A stretch of DNA of 64,000 bases, from contig NZ_NFIV01000006.1 of NCBI RefSeq assembly GCF_002159555.1, positions 1-64,000 of the forward strand, written 5' to 3'. The notes under the pieces were generated by a model, which saw nothing but the letters and a program-made list of their open reading frames with translations, did not search any database and was not told where the DNA came from. The position numbers and the translations under genes were made by a program. Of this stretch, positions 41,502-50,079 are shown one piece after another; within the stretch, counting starts at the first letter, position 1, and the number at the start of each line of letters is the position of its first letter. The stretch comes from Muribaculum sp. An289 (GTDB lineage Bacteria > Bacteroidota > Bacteroidia > Bacteroidales > UBA932).

Positions 41502-42089
41502 ATGAAAAAGGCTCTTCCGTGGATTATTGTGGCGGTCATCGTACTTGCCGTCTTTTTGTGGGTGAAAAATTCGTACAATTCGATTGTTACGGCCGATGAG
41601 GCTACGTCGAGCGCGTGGTCGCAGGTTGAAAACGTATATCAGCGCAGGTCCGACCTGATTCCTAACCTTGTGGCTACGGTCAAAGGGTATGCGGAATATG
41701 AAGGCAGCACGCTTCAGGAAGTTGTAGAGGCAAGGGCGAAGGCGACCCAGGTTACCGTAGACCCGAACAGGCTCGATGCTGCAAGCATAGAGCAGTTCCA
41801 GGAATCCCAGACGGCCCTCGGTTCCGCTCTCGGACGTCTGATGGTGGTAGTGGAAAAGTATCCCGACCTGAAGGCGAACCAGAATTTTCTCGACCTTCAG
41901 GCACAGCTCGAAGGTACTGAGAACCGCATAACCGTGGAACGCAAGAAGTTCAATGAGGTGGTGCAGTCCTACAATACGATGATAAGGCGTTTCCCGAGCA
42001 ATATCATAGCCAATATCTTCGGATTTGAAGAGAAGGGTTATTTCAAGGCGGTGGAAGGCGCGGAAGTCGCTCCTCAGGTTGAATTTTAA
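41502..42089 (+). CDS. lemA: LemA family protein
   Basis: 195 residues with one N-terminal membrane helix (about 4-21) and a long helical bundle outside. The family core WSQVENVYQRRSDLIPNLVATVKGYAEYE, then LMVVVEKYPDLKANQNFLDLQAQLEGTENRI and YNTMIRRFPSN, is fully conserved. The biochemical role of LemA is unknown. As in many bacteria it is followed by TPM-domain genes, and the three form a tight operon (12-bp gap, then an overlap). Confidence 0.95.
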   Translation: MKKALPWIIVAVIVLAVFLWVKNSYNSIVTADEATSSAWSQVENVYQRRSDLIPNLVATVKGYAEYEGSTLQEVVEARAKATQVTVDPNRLDAASIEQFQESQTALGSALGRLMVVVEKYPDLKANQNFLDLQAQLEGTENRITVERKKFNEVVQSYNTMIRRFPSNIIANIFGFEEKGYFKAVEGAEVAPQVEF

Positions 42090-42100
42090 TCTTCCACGAG

Positions 42101-42538
42101 ATGTCGGCTGCCGGATTTCTGACAAAGGAACAGTGCGATAGCATAGTCGAGGCCATAAAGAAGGCCGAGCTGAATACTTCCGGTGAAATACGGGTGCATA
42201 TCGAGTCCGTATGCAAGGGAGACCCTTATGAGCGTGCTGTCGAGGTATTCGGAAAACTGAAAATGTACCGGACGGCTGCCCGTAACGGCGTGCTGATATA
42301 TCTGGCGATAAAGTCCCATAAGGTTGCAATCGTGGGTGACACCGGCATCGATGCCGTCGTCCCGAAAGGTTTCTGGGATGATACTTACCGCTTTATGGCC
42401 GAAAGGTTCAGGGCGGGAGATTTTACCGGCGGCCTTGTAGGGGCAATAATCTCGACAGGGGACAATCTCAAGGAATTTTTCCCTTACCGTAGTAACGATA
42501 TAAATGAACAGAGCGATGAGGTTTCTTTCGGGAAGTAG
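42101..42538 (+). CDS. TPM-domain protein
   Basis: 145 residues, no signal peptide. The TPM (TLP18.3/Psb32/MOLO-1) fold is seen in GEIRVHIESVCKG, RNGVLIYLAIKSHKVAIVGDTGIDAVVPKGFWDD and the AGDFTGGLVGAI helix. Plant relatives take part in photosystem repair and have weak phosphatase activity; bacterial roles are unclear. It lies 11 bp after lemA and overlaps the next TPM gene by 35 bp. Confidence 0.85.
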   Translation: MSAAGFLTKEQCDSIVEAIKKAELNTSGEIRVHIESVCKGDPYERAVEVFGKLKMYRTAARNGVLIYLAIKSHKVAIVGDTGIDAVVPKGFWDDTYRFMAERFRAGDFTGGLVGAIISTGDNLKEFFPYRSNDINEQSDEVSFGK

Positions 42539-43328
42539 GCAGGGAAGCCGTATTGTTGCCGTGGCGGCCGCCATATTGGTGATGGCCGCGGTTTTCCCGT
42601 TGTATGCACAGATTCCGGCCCGTCCTGAGCCCCAGCGGTTAGTGAACGATTTCGCTTCTGTCCTGTCGCCCGAGCAGAGGAATACTCTAGAGAAGGCGCT
42701 CGTGGCCTTCAATGACAGTACTTCCAATCAGATAGCCGTCCTTTTCGTAAACAACCTGGGAGGTCTGGACATAGCTTCGTATGCGATAGAAGTCGGTGAG
42801 GAGTGGGGTGTCGGCAGTGCGGAATACGACAATGGGATAGTGGTGGTCGTCAAACCCAAGACCGGGAACGGGAGGGGGGAGGCCTTCATTTCCATAGGCT
42901 ACGGGCTTGAAGGGGCGATTCCAGATGCGGCGGCACGCAGAATCGTCGATAATGCGATGATTCCGCATTTCAGGGAAAACGATTATTACGGCGGGGTTTG
43001 CGAAGCCGTAACCATTCTGATGAAGCTGGCATCCGGTGAGATATCGGTTTCGGACATTGACAGGGATGGCGATGATTCCGGAGCGGGCATCATCGGGGCT
43101 CTTGTCTTCCTGATACTGATGATTGTCATTTTCGGAGGGGCGTTTTCCTCCAGACGGCACGGCGGAGGTTCCGATACCTTTACAGGAGGAGGACGTTCTT
43201 CGGGAGGACCGATTTTCTTCGGCGGCTTCGGAGGTTTCGGAGGCGGTTCCGGTGGCTTCGGTTCAGGCGGTTTCGGAGGCTTCGGCGGAGGCAGCTTCGG
43301 AGGTGGAGGTGCCGGCGGAAGCTGGTGA
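42504..43328 (+). CDS. YgcG-like TPM-domain membrane protein with Gly-rich tail
   Basis: 274 residues. A signal/anchor (about 18-36) leads into the TPM domain (about 43-165): RLVNDFASVLSPEQRNTLEKAL, SNQIAVLFVNNLGG, NGIVVVVKPKTG and IGYGLEGAIPDA. A membrane helix (about 190-212) and a Gly/Phe/Ser-rich tail ending AGGSW follow, the standard YgcG layout. The domain faces the periplasm. Other starts within 42504-42516 are possible. The last 66 bp overlap the 3' end of the convergent phoH gene. Confidence 0.88.
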   Translation: MNRAMRFLSGSRQGSRIVAVAAAILVMAAVFPLYAQIPARPEPQRLVNDFASVLSPEQRNTLEKALVAFNDSTSNQIAVLFVNNLGGLDIASYAIEVGEEWGVGSAEYDNGIVVVVKPKTGNGRGEAFISIGYGLEGAIPDAAARRIVDNAMIPHFRENDYYGGVCEAVTILMKLASGEISVSDIDRDGDDSGAGIIGALVFLILMIVIFGGAFSSRRHGGGSDTFTGGGRSSGGPIFFGGFGGFGGGSGGFGSGGFGGFGGGSFGGGGAGGSW

Positions 43329-44300
43329 TTCGCCCAAAGCCGATGATTCGGTGGCACCGTGTTTTTCGAAGGCCTTGACGATTTTCGCTACGAGCGGATG
43401 TCTTACGATATCCCTGTGGTCGAATCTGATTATGCTGACTCCCTTGATTTTTTCAACAAGCCCGACTCCTTTGAGAAGCCCTGATGAGTCTTTTTGAGGG
43501 AGGTCTATTTGTGTGGCGTCTCCGGTTACGATGAACTTTGCATCGTTCCCCATTCTTGTGAGAAACATTTTGAGCTGCCCGAGGCTGGTGTTCTGAGCCT
43601 CGTCGAGAATCACACAGGCCCTGTCGAGGGTGCGTCCCCTCATGTAGGCGAGGGGGGCTATTTCAATCGTGCCGTCTTCGATGAATTCCTGAAGGCGCTT
43701 TGCGGGTATGATGTCTTTGAGGGCATCGTAAAGCGGAAGCAGGTAAGGGTCGAGTTTTTCTTTCAGGTCTCCCGGGAGGAAGCCGAGCCTTTCACCGGCC
43801 TCCACTGCGGGCCTGGTGAGTACGATGCGCCTGATTTCCCTGTTTTTCAGCGCCCTTACGGCAAGGGCTATGGCAACGTAGGTCTTTCCCGTACCTGCCG
43901 GGCCGAGGGCGAAAATCAAGTCGTTGGCATAGAATGCTTCCACCATTTTTATCTGGTTCGGAGTCCTTGCCTTTATGGCTTTGCCGTCATTGCCGTATAC
44001 TATTACGGAGTCCGCCGGAAGTATCTCCGGTTTGCCTCCTCCCTCCGGAGAATCGAGGTATTCTTCCGCATCATAGGCAGTGAGGCTCCGTTTTACAAGC
44101 CGTTTTTCAATCAGATGCCGGATTGCACCCTCAAAACCGGAAATGTCTTCGGCTTTTCCGTCGAGCATGATTTCATCGCCCCGGGCGACTACTTTGAGCT
44201 CCGGAAAATATGAGCATACGGTTTCGAGTATTTTGTTGTTCGCCCCGTATATTTCCACTGGGTCGATTTCTTTCAGAATGATTTTTTTTGTTTCGGCCAT
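43263..44300 (-). CDS. PhoH-like ATPase (YbeZ type)
   Basis: 345 residues. An N-terminal KH-like part (about 1-110), then Walker A GPAGTGKT, the VLTRPAVEAGERLGFLPGDLKEK block, Walker B VILDEAQN and the sensor region GDATQIDLPQ. PhoH/YbeZ ATPases work with YbeY in RNA and ribosome quality control. The Ser/Ala/Glu tail (about 318-345) is unusual and is coded antisense to the Gly-rich tail of the TPM protein, so the two tails constrain each other. Confidence 0.95.
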   Translation of the reverse strand: MAETKKIILKEIDPVEIYGANNKILETVCSYFPELKVVARGDEIMLDGKAEDISGFEGAIRHLIEKRLVKRSLTAYDAEEYLDSPEGGGKPEILPADSVIVYGNDGKAIKARTPNQIKMVEAFYANDLIFALGPAGTGKTYVAIALAVRALKNREIRRIVLTRPAVEAGERLGFLPGDLKEKLDPYLLPLYDALKDIIPAKRLQEFIEDGTIEIAPLAYMRGRTLDRACVILDEAQNTSLGQLKMFLTRMGNDAKFIVTGDATQIDLPQKDSSGLLKGVGLVEKIKGVSIIRFDHRDIVRHPLVAKIVKAFEKHGATESSALGESPASAGTSTSEAASAEASETA

Positions 44301-44324
44301 TTATTTTCCGTGTTGTTTGTTTCC

Positions 44325-45470
44325 TTATAATTTTAATAAAATGTTTTCCGCCGTTCCCGCCGTTTTCTCCGCTTTCTTGCGTGCCGACATCATCCTGTCG
44401 TAATCATGGGTGTTGAGCCACTCGTCGCGCTTTCCCTCCATTTCGTCGATGATTACGGTAGTGAAGCCTTTTTCCTTGAAGCCGGCGCGGCTGCTCCACA
44501 GATATTCGAGCGAAACCGATTTTATTGCCGCTTCATGCCCGTGCCTCCTGACAATCCTGACTGTGGCGGCAAGCCCTATCTGCGTGCCGCTCAGGGACAT
44601 GTTGGAGATATAGTTCCCGAGCGAATATATGACAGGCTTGCCGTCGATCAGAGAGCAGTCCTGCGGAGTGTGAGGGTGCGTGCCTATGATTGCGTCGGCC
44701 CCGTTTTTCATGAGCCAGGAGGCGAGCCTTTCCTGATGCCGGTCATGCACCGGACTGTATTCCGTACCCCAATGGGGCAGGGCTATTATTATGTCCGCAG
44801 AGTCGGATGCGGCCCTTTCCAATGCAGCCTTGAGTTCGAGGGTGTCCGTATCGTTCACCCTGTACGGAGCAGGTACCGGAATCCCGTTCGTGCCGTATGT
44901 GAAATTCAGCAAGGCTATCCTGATGCCGTTTTTTTCTATGATTAGCGGATATGCTTTCTCCTGTGCCTCCCGGTCTCTGTACACCCCGGTGTTCAACGTC
45001 CCGTATTCTGCGTTCAGTTTCCGGAAACTGTCCAATGTGGATTTTATTCCTTTGGCTCCCTTGTCGCATATATGGTTGTTGGCAGACAGCATTATGTCTA
45101 TCCCCTGCGATGCGGCTTCTTCAAGTATCCCGTAAGGGGCGGAAAAACACGGATAACCGGTATAAGGTTCCACGCCTACGGGAAATTCCATGTTGGCCAC
45201 AGTGAGGTCGGAACCGGAAACAAGGCCGCCGATGTTGTCGAAATATCCGCTGAAATCATATCCGCCGTCCCTGTATGCGGACTCTATCTGGGCTTCGTGC
45301 ATCATCACGTCCCCGAGGAATGTGATGTCTACGGTGTCCGGACGGGCGTGGTCTATCTGTACGAAAGGCCTGATGCTGTCGCAGTGCTGTACTTCCGGCT
45401 TGTAAGACAGGGTGCAAGGAGGATGGAAGGGAAGCAGGGACAGCAATAGGAACAATCCGGCAATCATCAT
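44325..45470 (-). CDS. CapA/PGA_cap family metallophosphatase-like protein
   Basis: 381 residues from the ATG at 45470, which overlaps the upstream stop (ATGA); codons further upstream fall inside that gene. A signal peptide (1-22) precedes the CapA fold: ITFLGDVMMHEAQIE, NMEFPVG, MLSANNHICDKGAKGI, LPHWGTEYS and GTHPHTPQ, the metal-site residues of the calcineurin-like superfamily. The founding member CapA belongs to poly-gamma-glutamate capsule export; isolated copies without CapBC, as here, have unknown roles. Translationally coupled to the DUF389 gene. Confidence 0.88.
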   Translation of the reverse strand: MMIAGLFLLLSLLPFHPPCTLSYKPEVQHCDSIRPFVQIDHARPDTVDITFLGDVMMHEAQIESAYRDGGYDFSGYFDNIGGLVSGSDLTVANMEFPVGVEPYTGYPCFSAPYGILEEAASQGIDIMLSANNHICDKGAKGIKSTLDSFRKLNAEYGTLNTGVYRDREAQEKAYPLIIEKNGIRIALLNFTYGTNGIPVPAPYRVNDTDTLELKAALERAASDSADIIIALPHWGTEYSPVHDRHQERLASWLMKNGADAIIGTHPHTPQDCSLIDGKPVIYSLGNYISNMSLSGTQIGLAATVRIVRRHGHEAAIKSVSLEYLWSSRAGFKEKGFTTVIIDEMEGKRDEWLNTHDYDRMMSARKKAEKTAGTAENILLKL

Positions 45471-46840
45471 TTCGAATCCTTCTCCTTTATGCCGTCGATA
45501 ACGTTCCTGTCGACTTTCATGACATACAGGTTCTCCTCGTTCAGTCTGACGGACAGCCATTCGCGCAGCCGTTCCATATTGGGCGCACTGTCGTTTCCAC
45601 AGCTTATGAGAACGTATGTTCTGTCTTCAGTAGTGTAGTCGTCCCCCATGTCTACGCTCGCGCCTTTCAGTATGGCGAGCGAAGTGATGCCGGGTATCTG
45701 TGTGGCGATTTCCCTTGCAATCTGCCCGTATGGGATTTCGCTGTCTTCGACCTTCCGCAATTCGGCCTCCAGTTCCGCAATCAGATTTTCGCGTTTCTGG
45801 ATTTCGTCATTGGTTATGTCGTAAAGGCTTTTCAGGAACTCTTCGTTCATGTCGTTCCCGCCGGCGCTGCCCGTGCTTTCGGTTATGACAAGCTGGTCCC
45901 GCCCGATTCCGAATCCAGCCGCCCTTTCATACAGGCTTTCCTTCTTTTCGGTAGTGAGCGGCGGTCCGGCCATGAAAATTTCGAGTTTTGAGCCTTTGTG
46001 GTGTTCTATGTTGTGATTGTAGATATAGTTGTCGCCTATCGATACGGTTTCCTTGAGAAAATCGTCGGCAGCTATGTCGAAATTGTTCTGCCTGATGACC
46101 GAAACCGCGGAAAGCACGCTCGGTACGATGAGTATCACCACGACGGCACTTATCAGGCGTTTGGTGCGTTTCATCGACCTCGGGTCAGCGAATTTTACCG
46201 ATGGGAATTTCATGTATCTTACGGAAAAATACGTGGCGAGGATTATGAAGGCGCAGTTGATGAAAAACAGGTAGGAGGCTCCTATGAAATACAGCACTTT
46301 GCCACTTGCTATCCCGTATCCGGCAGTACAGAGCGGAGGCATGAGGGCCGTGGCTATCGCTACCCCGGACATTACCGTCCCCTTTTCGCGGCGCGATATT
46401 TCAAAGATGCCGGCGAATCCTCCGAAAAGCGCTATGAGCACGTCGTATATTGTCGGGTTGGTCCTCGCCAGAAGTTCCGTCGGCTTGTCCAGGTCCAGAG
46501 GGGAAATGAGGAAATACAGGCAGGATGCGATGACACTTATTACAATCATTATCACGAGATTCTTCAGCGAATCCCTGATCAGCGCCGTGTCGTTGGTGCC
46601 GAGGCCGAGACCCAATCCGAAAATAGGCCCCATGAGCGGGGATATGAGCATTGCTCCTATGATTACCGGAATGGAGTTCACGTTGAGGCCTACGGATGCG
46701 ATAATGATGGAAAATACGAGAATCCAGACGTTCGGGCCGCGGAAATTGATGTTGCCCTTGATGTTGGAGACCGCAGCCGGAATGTCCGTGTGATCCGAAA
46801 TGTTCGTCAATCTCTGGATATATGCCTTGAACCTGTTCAC
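45467..46840 (-). CDS. DUF389 family membrane protein
   Basis: 457 residues if translation starts at the GTG at 46840. No ATG is in frame between the promoter (46867-46874) and the conserved region, so GTG or another rare codon is needed. About six membrane helices carry the DUF389 signature FRGPNVWILVFSIIIASVGLNVNSIPVIIGAMLISPLMGP and GVAIATALMPPLCTAGYGI. The C-terminal cytoplasmic part (about 260-457) has a predicted coiled coil near DEIQKRENLIAELEAELRKVE. Role unknown; coupled to the CapA-like gene. Confidence 0.85.
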   Translation of the reverse strand: MNRFKAYIQRLTNISDHTDIPAAVSNIKGNINFRGPNVWILVFSIIIASVGLNVNSIPVIIGAMLISPLMGPIFGLGLGLGTNDTALIRDSLKNLVIMIVISVIASCLYFLISPLDLDKPTELLARTNPTIYDVLIALFGGFAGIFEISRREKGTVMSGVAIATALMPPLCTAGYGIASGKVLYFIGASYLFFINCAFIILATYFSVRYMKFPSVKFADPRSMKRTKRLISAVVVILIVPSVLSAVSVIRQNNFDIAADDFLKETVSIGDNYIYNHNIEHHKGSKLEIFMAGPPLTTEKKESLYERAAGFGIGRDQLVITESTGSAGGNDMNEEFLKSLYDITNDEIQKRENLIAELEAELRKVEDSEIPYGQIAREIATQIPGITSLAILKGASVDMGDDYTTEDRTYVLISCGNDSAPNMERLREWLSVRLNEENLYVMKVDRNVIDGIKEKDSK

Positions 46841-46866
46841 TTTTCCCTTTTGTGCATTAATATCCC

Positions 46867-46914
46867 CAAAGATAAATGATTTTTTTGAAAAGAACGTAAA
46901 TATGGCTACTTTTG
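46867..46914. promoter_or_regulatory. Divergent promoter pair
   Basis: Minus strand -7 TATCTTTG (46874-46867) for the DUF389 gene. Plus strand -33 TTTG (46884-46887), 19-bp spacer, -7 TACTTTTG (46907-46914) for the lipoprotein gene at 46926. Confidence 0.75.
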
Positions 46915-46925
46915 CGGAACCGTAA

Positions 46926-47498
46926 ATGCAATGGATGAAAACGACATCTACCATAATCTTCAAGGCGTTGTTTGCCGCCGGAGCGCTCCTGCTTCTGTCG
47001 GGATGCGACTTTTTCCGTGTCCTTGCCGGAAGGCCGACCGGGGATGAACTCGGCGAACTGTCGGCTAAGCGCGAGGCCGCCCTTGAACGGCTCGAAGCCG
47101 AAAGGCTCGCTCAGCAGGACGATTCGGTCAGGCGTGCCGGGCTGGCGGAAGCGTGGGTGTCGGATTCGGTATGTGTCCGTGAGGCGATGGAGTCCGGACG
47201 AGCCGTCTTCAAGCGGATTTCCGATTTGAAGGTGCGCCCTTCCGAGGTTCCCGACTGCCGTTTCTGCCTGATGATGGGATATTTCAACAACAGGGCCAAT
47301 GCGGAAAGGCTGTTTGCGAGGATATCCTCTGACGGACACTCCCCGATGCTCGTGCCTTTTGAAAGCGGCGCTACCGGCGTGGCCCTTTTCCCGTCTTCGA
47401 GTGCCGCGGAAATCCTCGGGAAAATCGATGAGGTGAGGGGAAAGGACTATTTTCCCCCTGATTTCTGGATAGTATGGAATACTCAAAAATACAATTAA
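46926..47498 (+). CDS. SPOR-like lipoprotein
   Basis: 190 residues from 46926, or 187 from 46935. The transcript is expected to start only about 6 bases before 46926. Lipobox LSGC gives a lipid at about Cys27. A charged helical segment (about 40-75) follows, and the C-terminal part (about 110-185) with FCLMMGYFNNRANAERLFARIS, GHSPMLVPFESGATGVALFP and a final WIVWN resembles a SPOR domain, which binds denuded peptidoglycan at the septum. The match is by pattern only. Followed after 18 bp by gcvT. Confidence 0.65.
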   Translation: MQWMKTTSTIIFKALFAAGALLLLSGCDFFRVLAGRPTGDELGELSAKREAALERLEAERLAQQDDSVRRAGLAEAWVSDSVCVREAMESGRAVFKRISDLKVRPSEVPDCRFCLMMGYFNNRANAERLFARISSDGHSPMLVPFESGATGVALFPSSSAAEILGKIDEVRGKDYFPPDFWIVWNTQKYN

Positions 47499-47516
47499 TT
47501 ATAAAAATAACTCAAA

Positions 47517-48623
47517 ATGAAGACAACAGTATTTACTGAAAAACACATTTCGCTCGGCGCGAAAATGGTTCCTTTCGCAGGGTACAATATGCCGGTCGAA
47601 TATGAAGGAATCATTCCGGAGCACAAGACGGTGCGCGAGAAAGTCGGCGTTTTCGATGTGTCCCACATGGGGGAAATCTTTGTGGAAGGACCGAATGCGC
47701 TCGCTTTCCTGCAATATCTTACATCCAACGATGTGTCCGCATTGTATCCCGGAAAGGCCCAGTATTCATGTTTTCCTAACGGGAAAGGCGGAATCGTGGA
47801 CGATGTAATCGTTTATTGCTTCAACAATGAAAAATTCATGCTTGTCGTGAATGCGGCGAATGTGGAAAAGGACTGGAACCACCTCTGCTCTTTCAGCGAA
47901 AGGTTCGGTCTGACTCCTGGAAAGGAGCTCAGGAACGCTTCCGATGAAATCTGCCAGCTTGCTATACAGGGTCCTAAGGCCATGGAGGTGATGCAGAAGC
48001 TCTGCAAGGAGAACATCATGGATATGGAATACTACACTTTCAAGGTATTGGAAGTAGCCGGTATTCCTGACGTAATCCTGTCCACCACCGGTTATACCGG
48101 TTCGGGCGGATGCGAGGTCTATGCCCTCAACGCTTACGGCATGCAGCTTTGGGACGCCATATTCAAGGCCGGGGAACCTGAAGGAATCAAGCCTATAGGA
48201 CTCGGTGCCAGGGATACCCTCAGGCTCGAAATGGGTTTCTGCCTCTACGGCAACGATATAGACGATACGACTTCCCCTATAGAGGCTTCTCTCGGATGGA
48301 TAACCAAATTTGCCGACACGAAAGGCGATTTCCTCGACAGGGAACTTCTTCTGGCACAGAAGGAAGCGCCTGTAGTGCGCCGTCTCGTAGGTTTCGAGCT
48401 CGTTGACAAAGGAATAGCCCGTCACGGTTATCCTGTATGCAATGCCGAGGGCAAGGAAATAGGGCACGTGACTTCCGGTAGCATGGCTCCGTATCTCAAC
48501 AAGGCAATAGGAATGGCGTACGTTGCGGCTCCTCTCCACAAGCAGGGCTCCGAGATTTTCATAAATGTAAGGGGACGGATGCTGAAAGCCGTAGTGGTAA
48601 GGCCTCCTTTCTATAAGAAATAA
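47517..48623 (+). CDS. gcvT: Aminomethyltransferase, glycine cleavage T protein
   Basis: 368 residues, the standard length. [35 protein letters not shown] (catalytic Asp region), [14 protein letters not shown] and [19 protein letters not shown] are all family blocks. It takes the aminomethyl group from the H protein and makes methylene-tetrahydrofolate and ammonia. No gcvH or gcvP is beside it, as is usual in Bacteroidetes, where the genes are scattered. No glycine riboswitch fits in the 18-bp spacer. Confidence 0.97.
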   Translation: MKTTVFTEKHISLGAKMVPFAGYNMPVEYEGIIPEHKTVREKVGVFDVSHMGEIFVEGPNALAFLQYLTSNDVSALYPGKAQYSCFPNGKGGIVDDVIVYCFNNEKFMLVVNAANVEKDWNHLCSFSERFGLTPGKELRNASDEICQLAIQGPKAMEVMQKLCKENIMDMEYYTFKVLEVAGIPDVILSTTGYTGSGGCEVYALNAYGMQLWDAIFKAGEPEGIKPIGLGARDTLRLEMGFCLYGNDIDDTTSPIEASLGWITKFADTKGDFLDRELLLAQKEAPVVRRLVGFELVDKGIARHGYPVCNAEGKEIGHVTSGSMAPYLNKAIGMAYVAAPLHKQGSEIFINVRGRMLKAVVVRPPFYKK

Positions 48624-48703
48624 GGATGAAAAAGATGGGGACAGGGCGGTTTCTGAAACTGGCCTGCATTTTGAAGCGTGGAAAACGGATAATTTAGTTT
48701 GTC

Positions 48704-50023
48704 ATGCTTGAAAATACGTTAAGAATATTCATGGTGGGTGCGGCCACGGCTGCACTCACTGTTTTTTCTCTGTCCGCACAGGATTTCAATATCGACGGGG
48801 CTCTGAGGAAACATGTCGTCTACCTTTCTTCCGACTCTTTGCACGGGAGGGCTTCCGGGTCCGAGTACGAAAAGGCCGCAGCGGCATACGTGTGGAATGC
48901 TTTCGAGAGTTCCGGCCTTGAAATGCAGGACGGTGTAGAAGGGGACGAGTTTTCGTTGGATCTTCCCGACGGACGGCTCGTTTCGCGAAATATAGTCGGA
49001 ATCGTTCCAGGATACGACCCGGAACTGAAGGACCGTTATATAGTAATAGGTGCCCATCTGGACAACATCGGCGAGAATGTGCTGACTGTTGACGGGAAGG
49101 AGGTGCGGCAGATTTATCCGGGAGCGGATGACAACGCTTCCGGGGTCGCCATGCTTGTGGAACTGGCCCGTATCGTCTCCGAAAATGATTTCATGTTCAG
49201 GCGCAGCCTGGTTTTCGTCGCTTTCGGGGCCTCCGAGCAGATGCATGCCGGAGCCTGGTATTTTCTCAATATGTCTTTTCCCGACAAGGACAGGATAGAC
49301 CTTATGGTGAATCTCGACATGCTTGGCATGGGGGCGCGGGACGGAAACGGATTTTATGTCTATGCGGCATCCAACAGCGATGTGGAAGCATTCATCGAGG
49401 ACCAGTCCCGGAAGCTGAAGCCGCTGCATCCCGAATTGATAACCCAGGATTTCTATACTGGGGACCACCGGGTTTTCCTGCATGACGGAATCCCGTCCGT
49501 GCTGTTCACTACCGGTCCGCATCCCGAGTACAATACGGTGCGCGATACGGAGAACCTCATAGATTACAGGACAATGTCCTATGCTTCGGACTATATTTAC
49601 GATTTCGTGCTTTCGGCTGCCAACAGGGAAAAACCGTTCAGGTTCAACCTTCCCGACAGCGATGAGAGGGTGTACAGGATGTCCGACTGCGATGTGCCGC
49701 CCAAATTTTTCAACAATACCGATTTGGCGAAATTCATGAACGAATGGGTATATGCTTATCTCAAATACCCTTCGGAGGCTGTCGACAAAGGCATACAGGG
49801 CGTTGTCACAATCAGTTTCATCATAGAGAAAAACGGGGAGCTTACCAATGTCACGGTCGAAAAGGGAGTGGACCCTCTGCTGGACGATGAGGCCGTGAAG
49901 GTCGTGTCCGTGTCCCCTAAATGGAAGGCCGGTACTATAAAAGGGACGAAGGTACGCACGAAGATTACTATTCCGGTGGAATTCAGACTCAGTAAAGGAA
50001 ACGAGGGGCGCTTCGGTTTTTGA
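48704..50023 (+). CDS. M28 metallopeptidase fused to a TonB C-terminal domain
   Basis: 439 residues; signal peptide about 1-25 (ending LSAQ). The M28 di-zinc core is complete: GAHLDNIG, PGADDNASGVA, a Glu in FGASEQMHAGA, NLDMLGMG, and a late His in TGDHRVFLHDGIP. From about 350 a TonB C-terminal (energy-transducing) domain follows: FMNEWVYAYLKYPSEAVDKGIQGVVTISFIIEKNGELTNVTVEKGVDPLLDDEAVKVV, ending IPVEFRL. A secreted aminopeptidase joined to a TonB-CTD is unusual; the CTD may dock to outer-membrane receptors or act as a binding module. No membrane anchor links it to ExbBD. Confidence 0.88.
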   Translation: MLENTLRIFMVGAATAALTVFSLSAQDFNIDGALRKHVVYLSSDSLHGRASGSEYEKAAAAYVWNAFESSGLEMQDGVEGDEFSLDLPDGRLVSRNIVGIVPGYDPELKDRYIVIGAHLDNIGENVLTVDGKEVRQIYPGADDNASGVAMLVELARIVSENDFMFRRSLVFVAFGASEQMHAGAWYFLNMSFPDKDRIDLMVNLDMLGMGARDGNGFYVYAASNSDVEAFIEDQSRKLKPLHPELITQDFYTGDHRVFLHDGIPSVLFTTGPHPEYNTVRDTENLIDYRTMSYASDYIYDFVLSAANREKPFRFNLPDSDERVYRMSDCDVPPKFFNNTDLAKFMNEWVYAYLKYPSEAVDKGIQGVVTISFIIEKNGELTNVTVEKGVDPLLDDEAVKVVSVSPKWKAGTIKGTKVRTKITIPVEFRLSKGNEGRFGF

Positions 50024-50044
50024 AAAACTGTTTGATTTTTTTGC

Positions 50045-50052
50045 TACATTTG
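50045..50052 (+). promoter_or_regulatory. -7 box of leuS
   Basis: TACATTTG with a TTG about 22 bp upstream (50020-50022); ATG at 50080. Confidence 0.65.
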
Positions 50053-50079
50053 CGGCCGAAACCCTTACATCTTACGTAA

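Noticed and set aside
47499-47516. Glycine riboswitch before gcvT
   Set aside because: The spacer is only 18 bp and no aptamer-like structure is seen.
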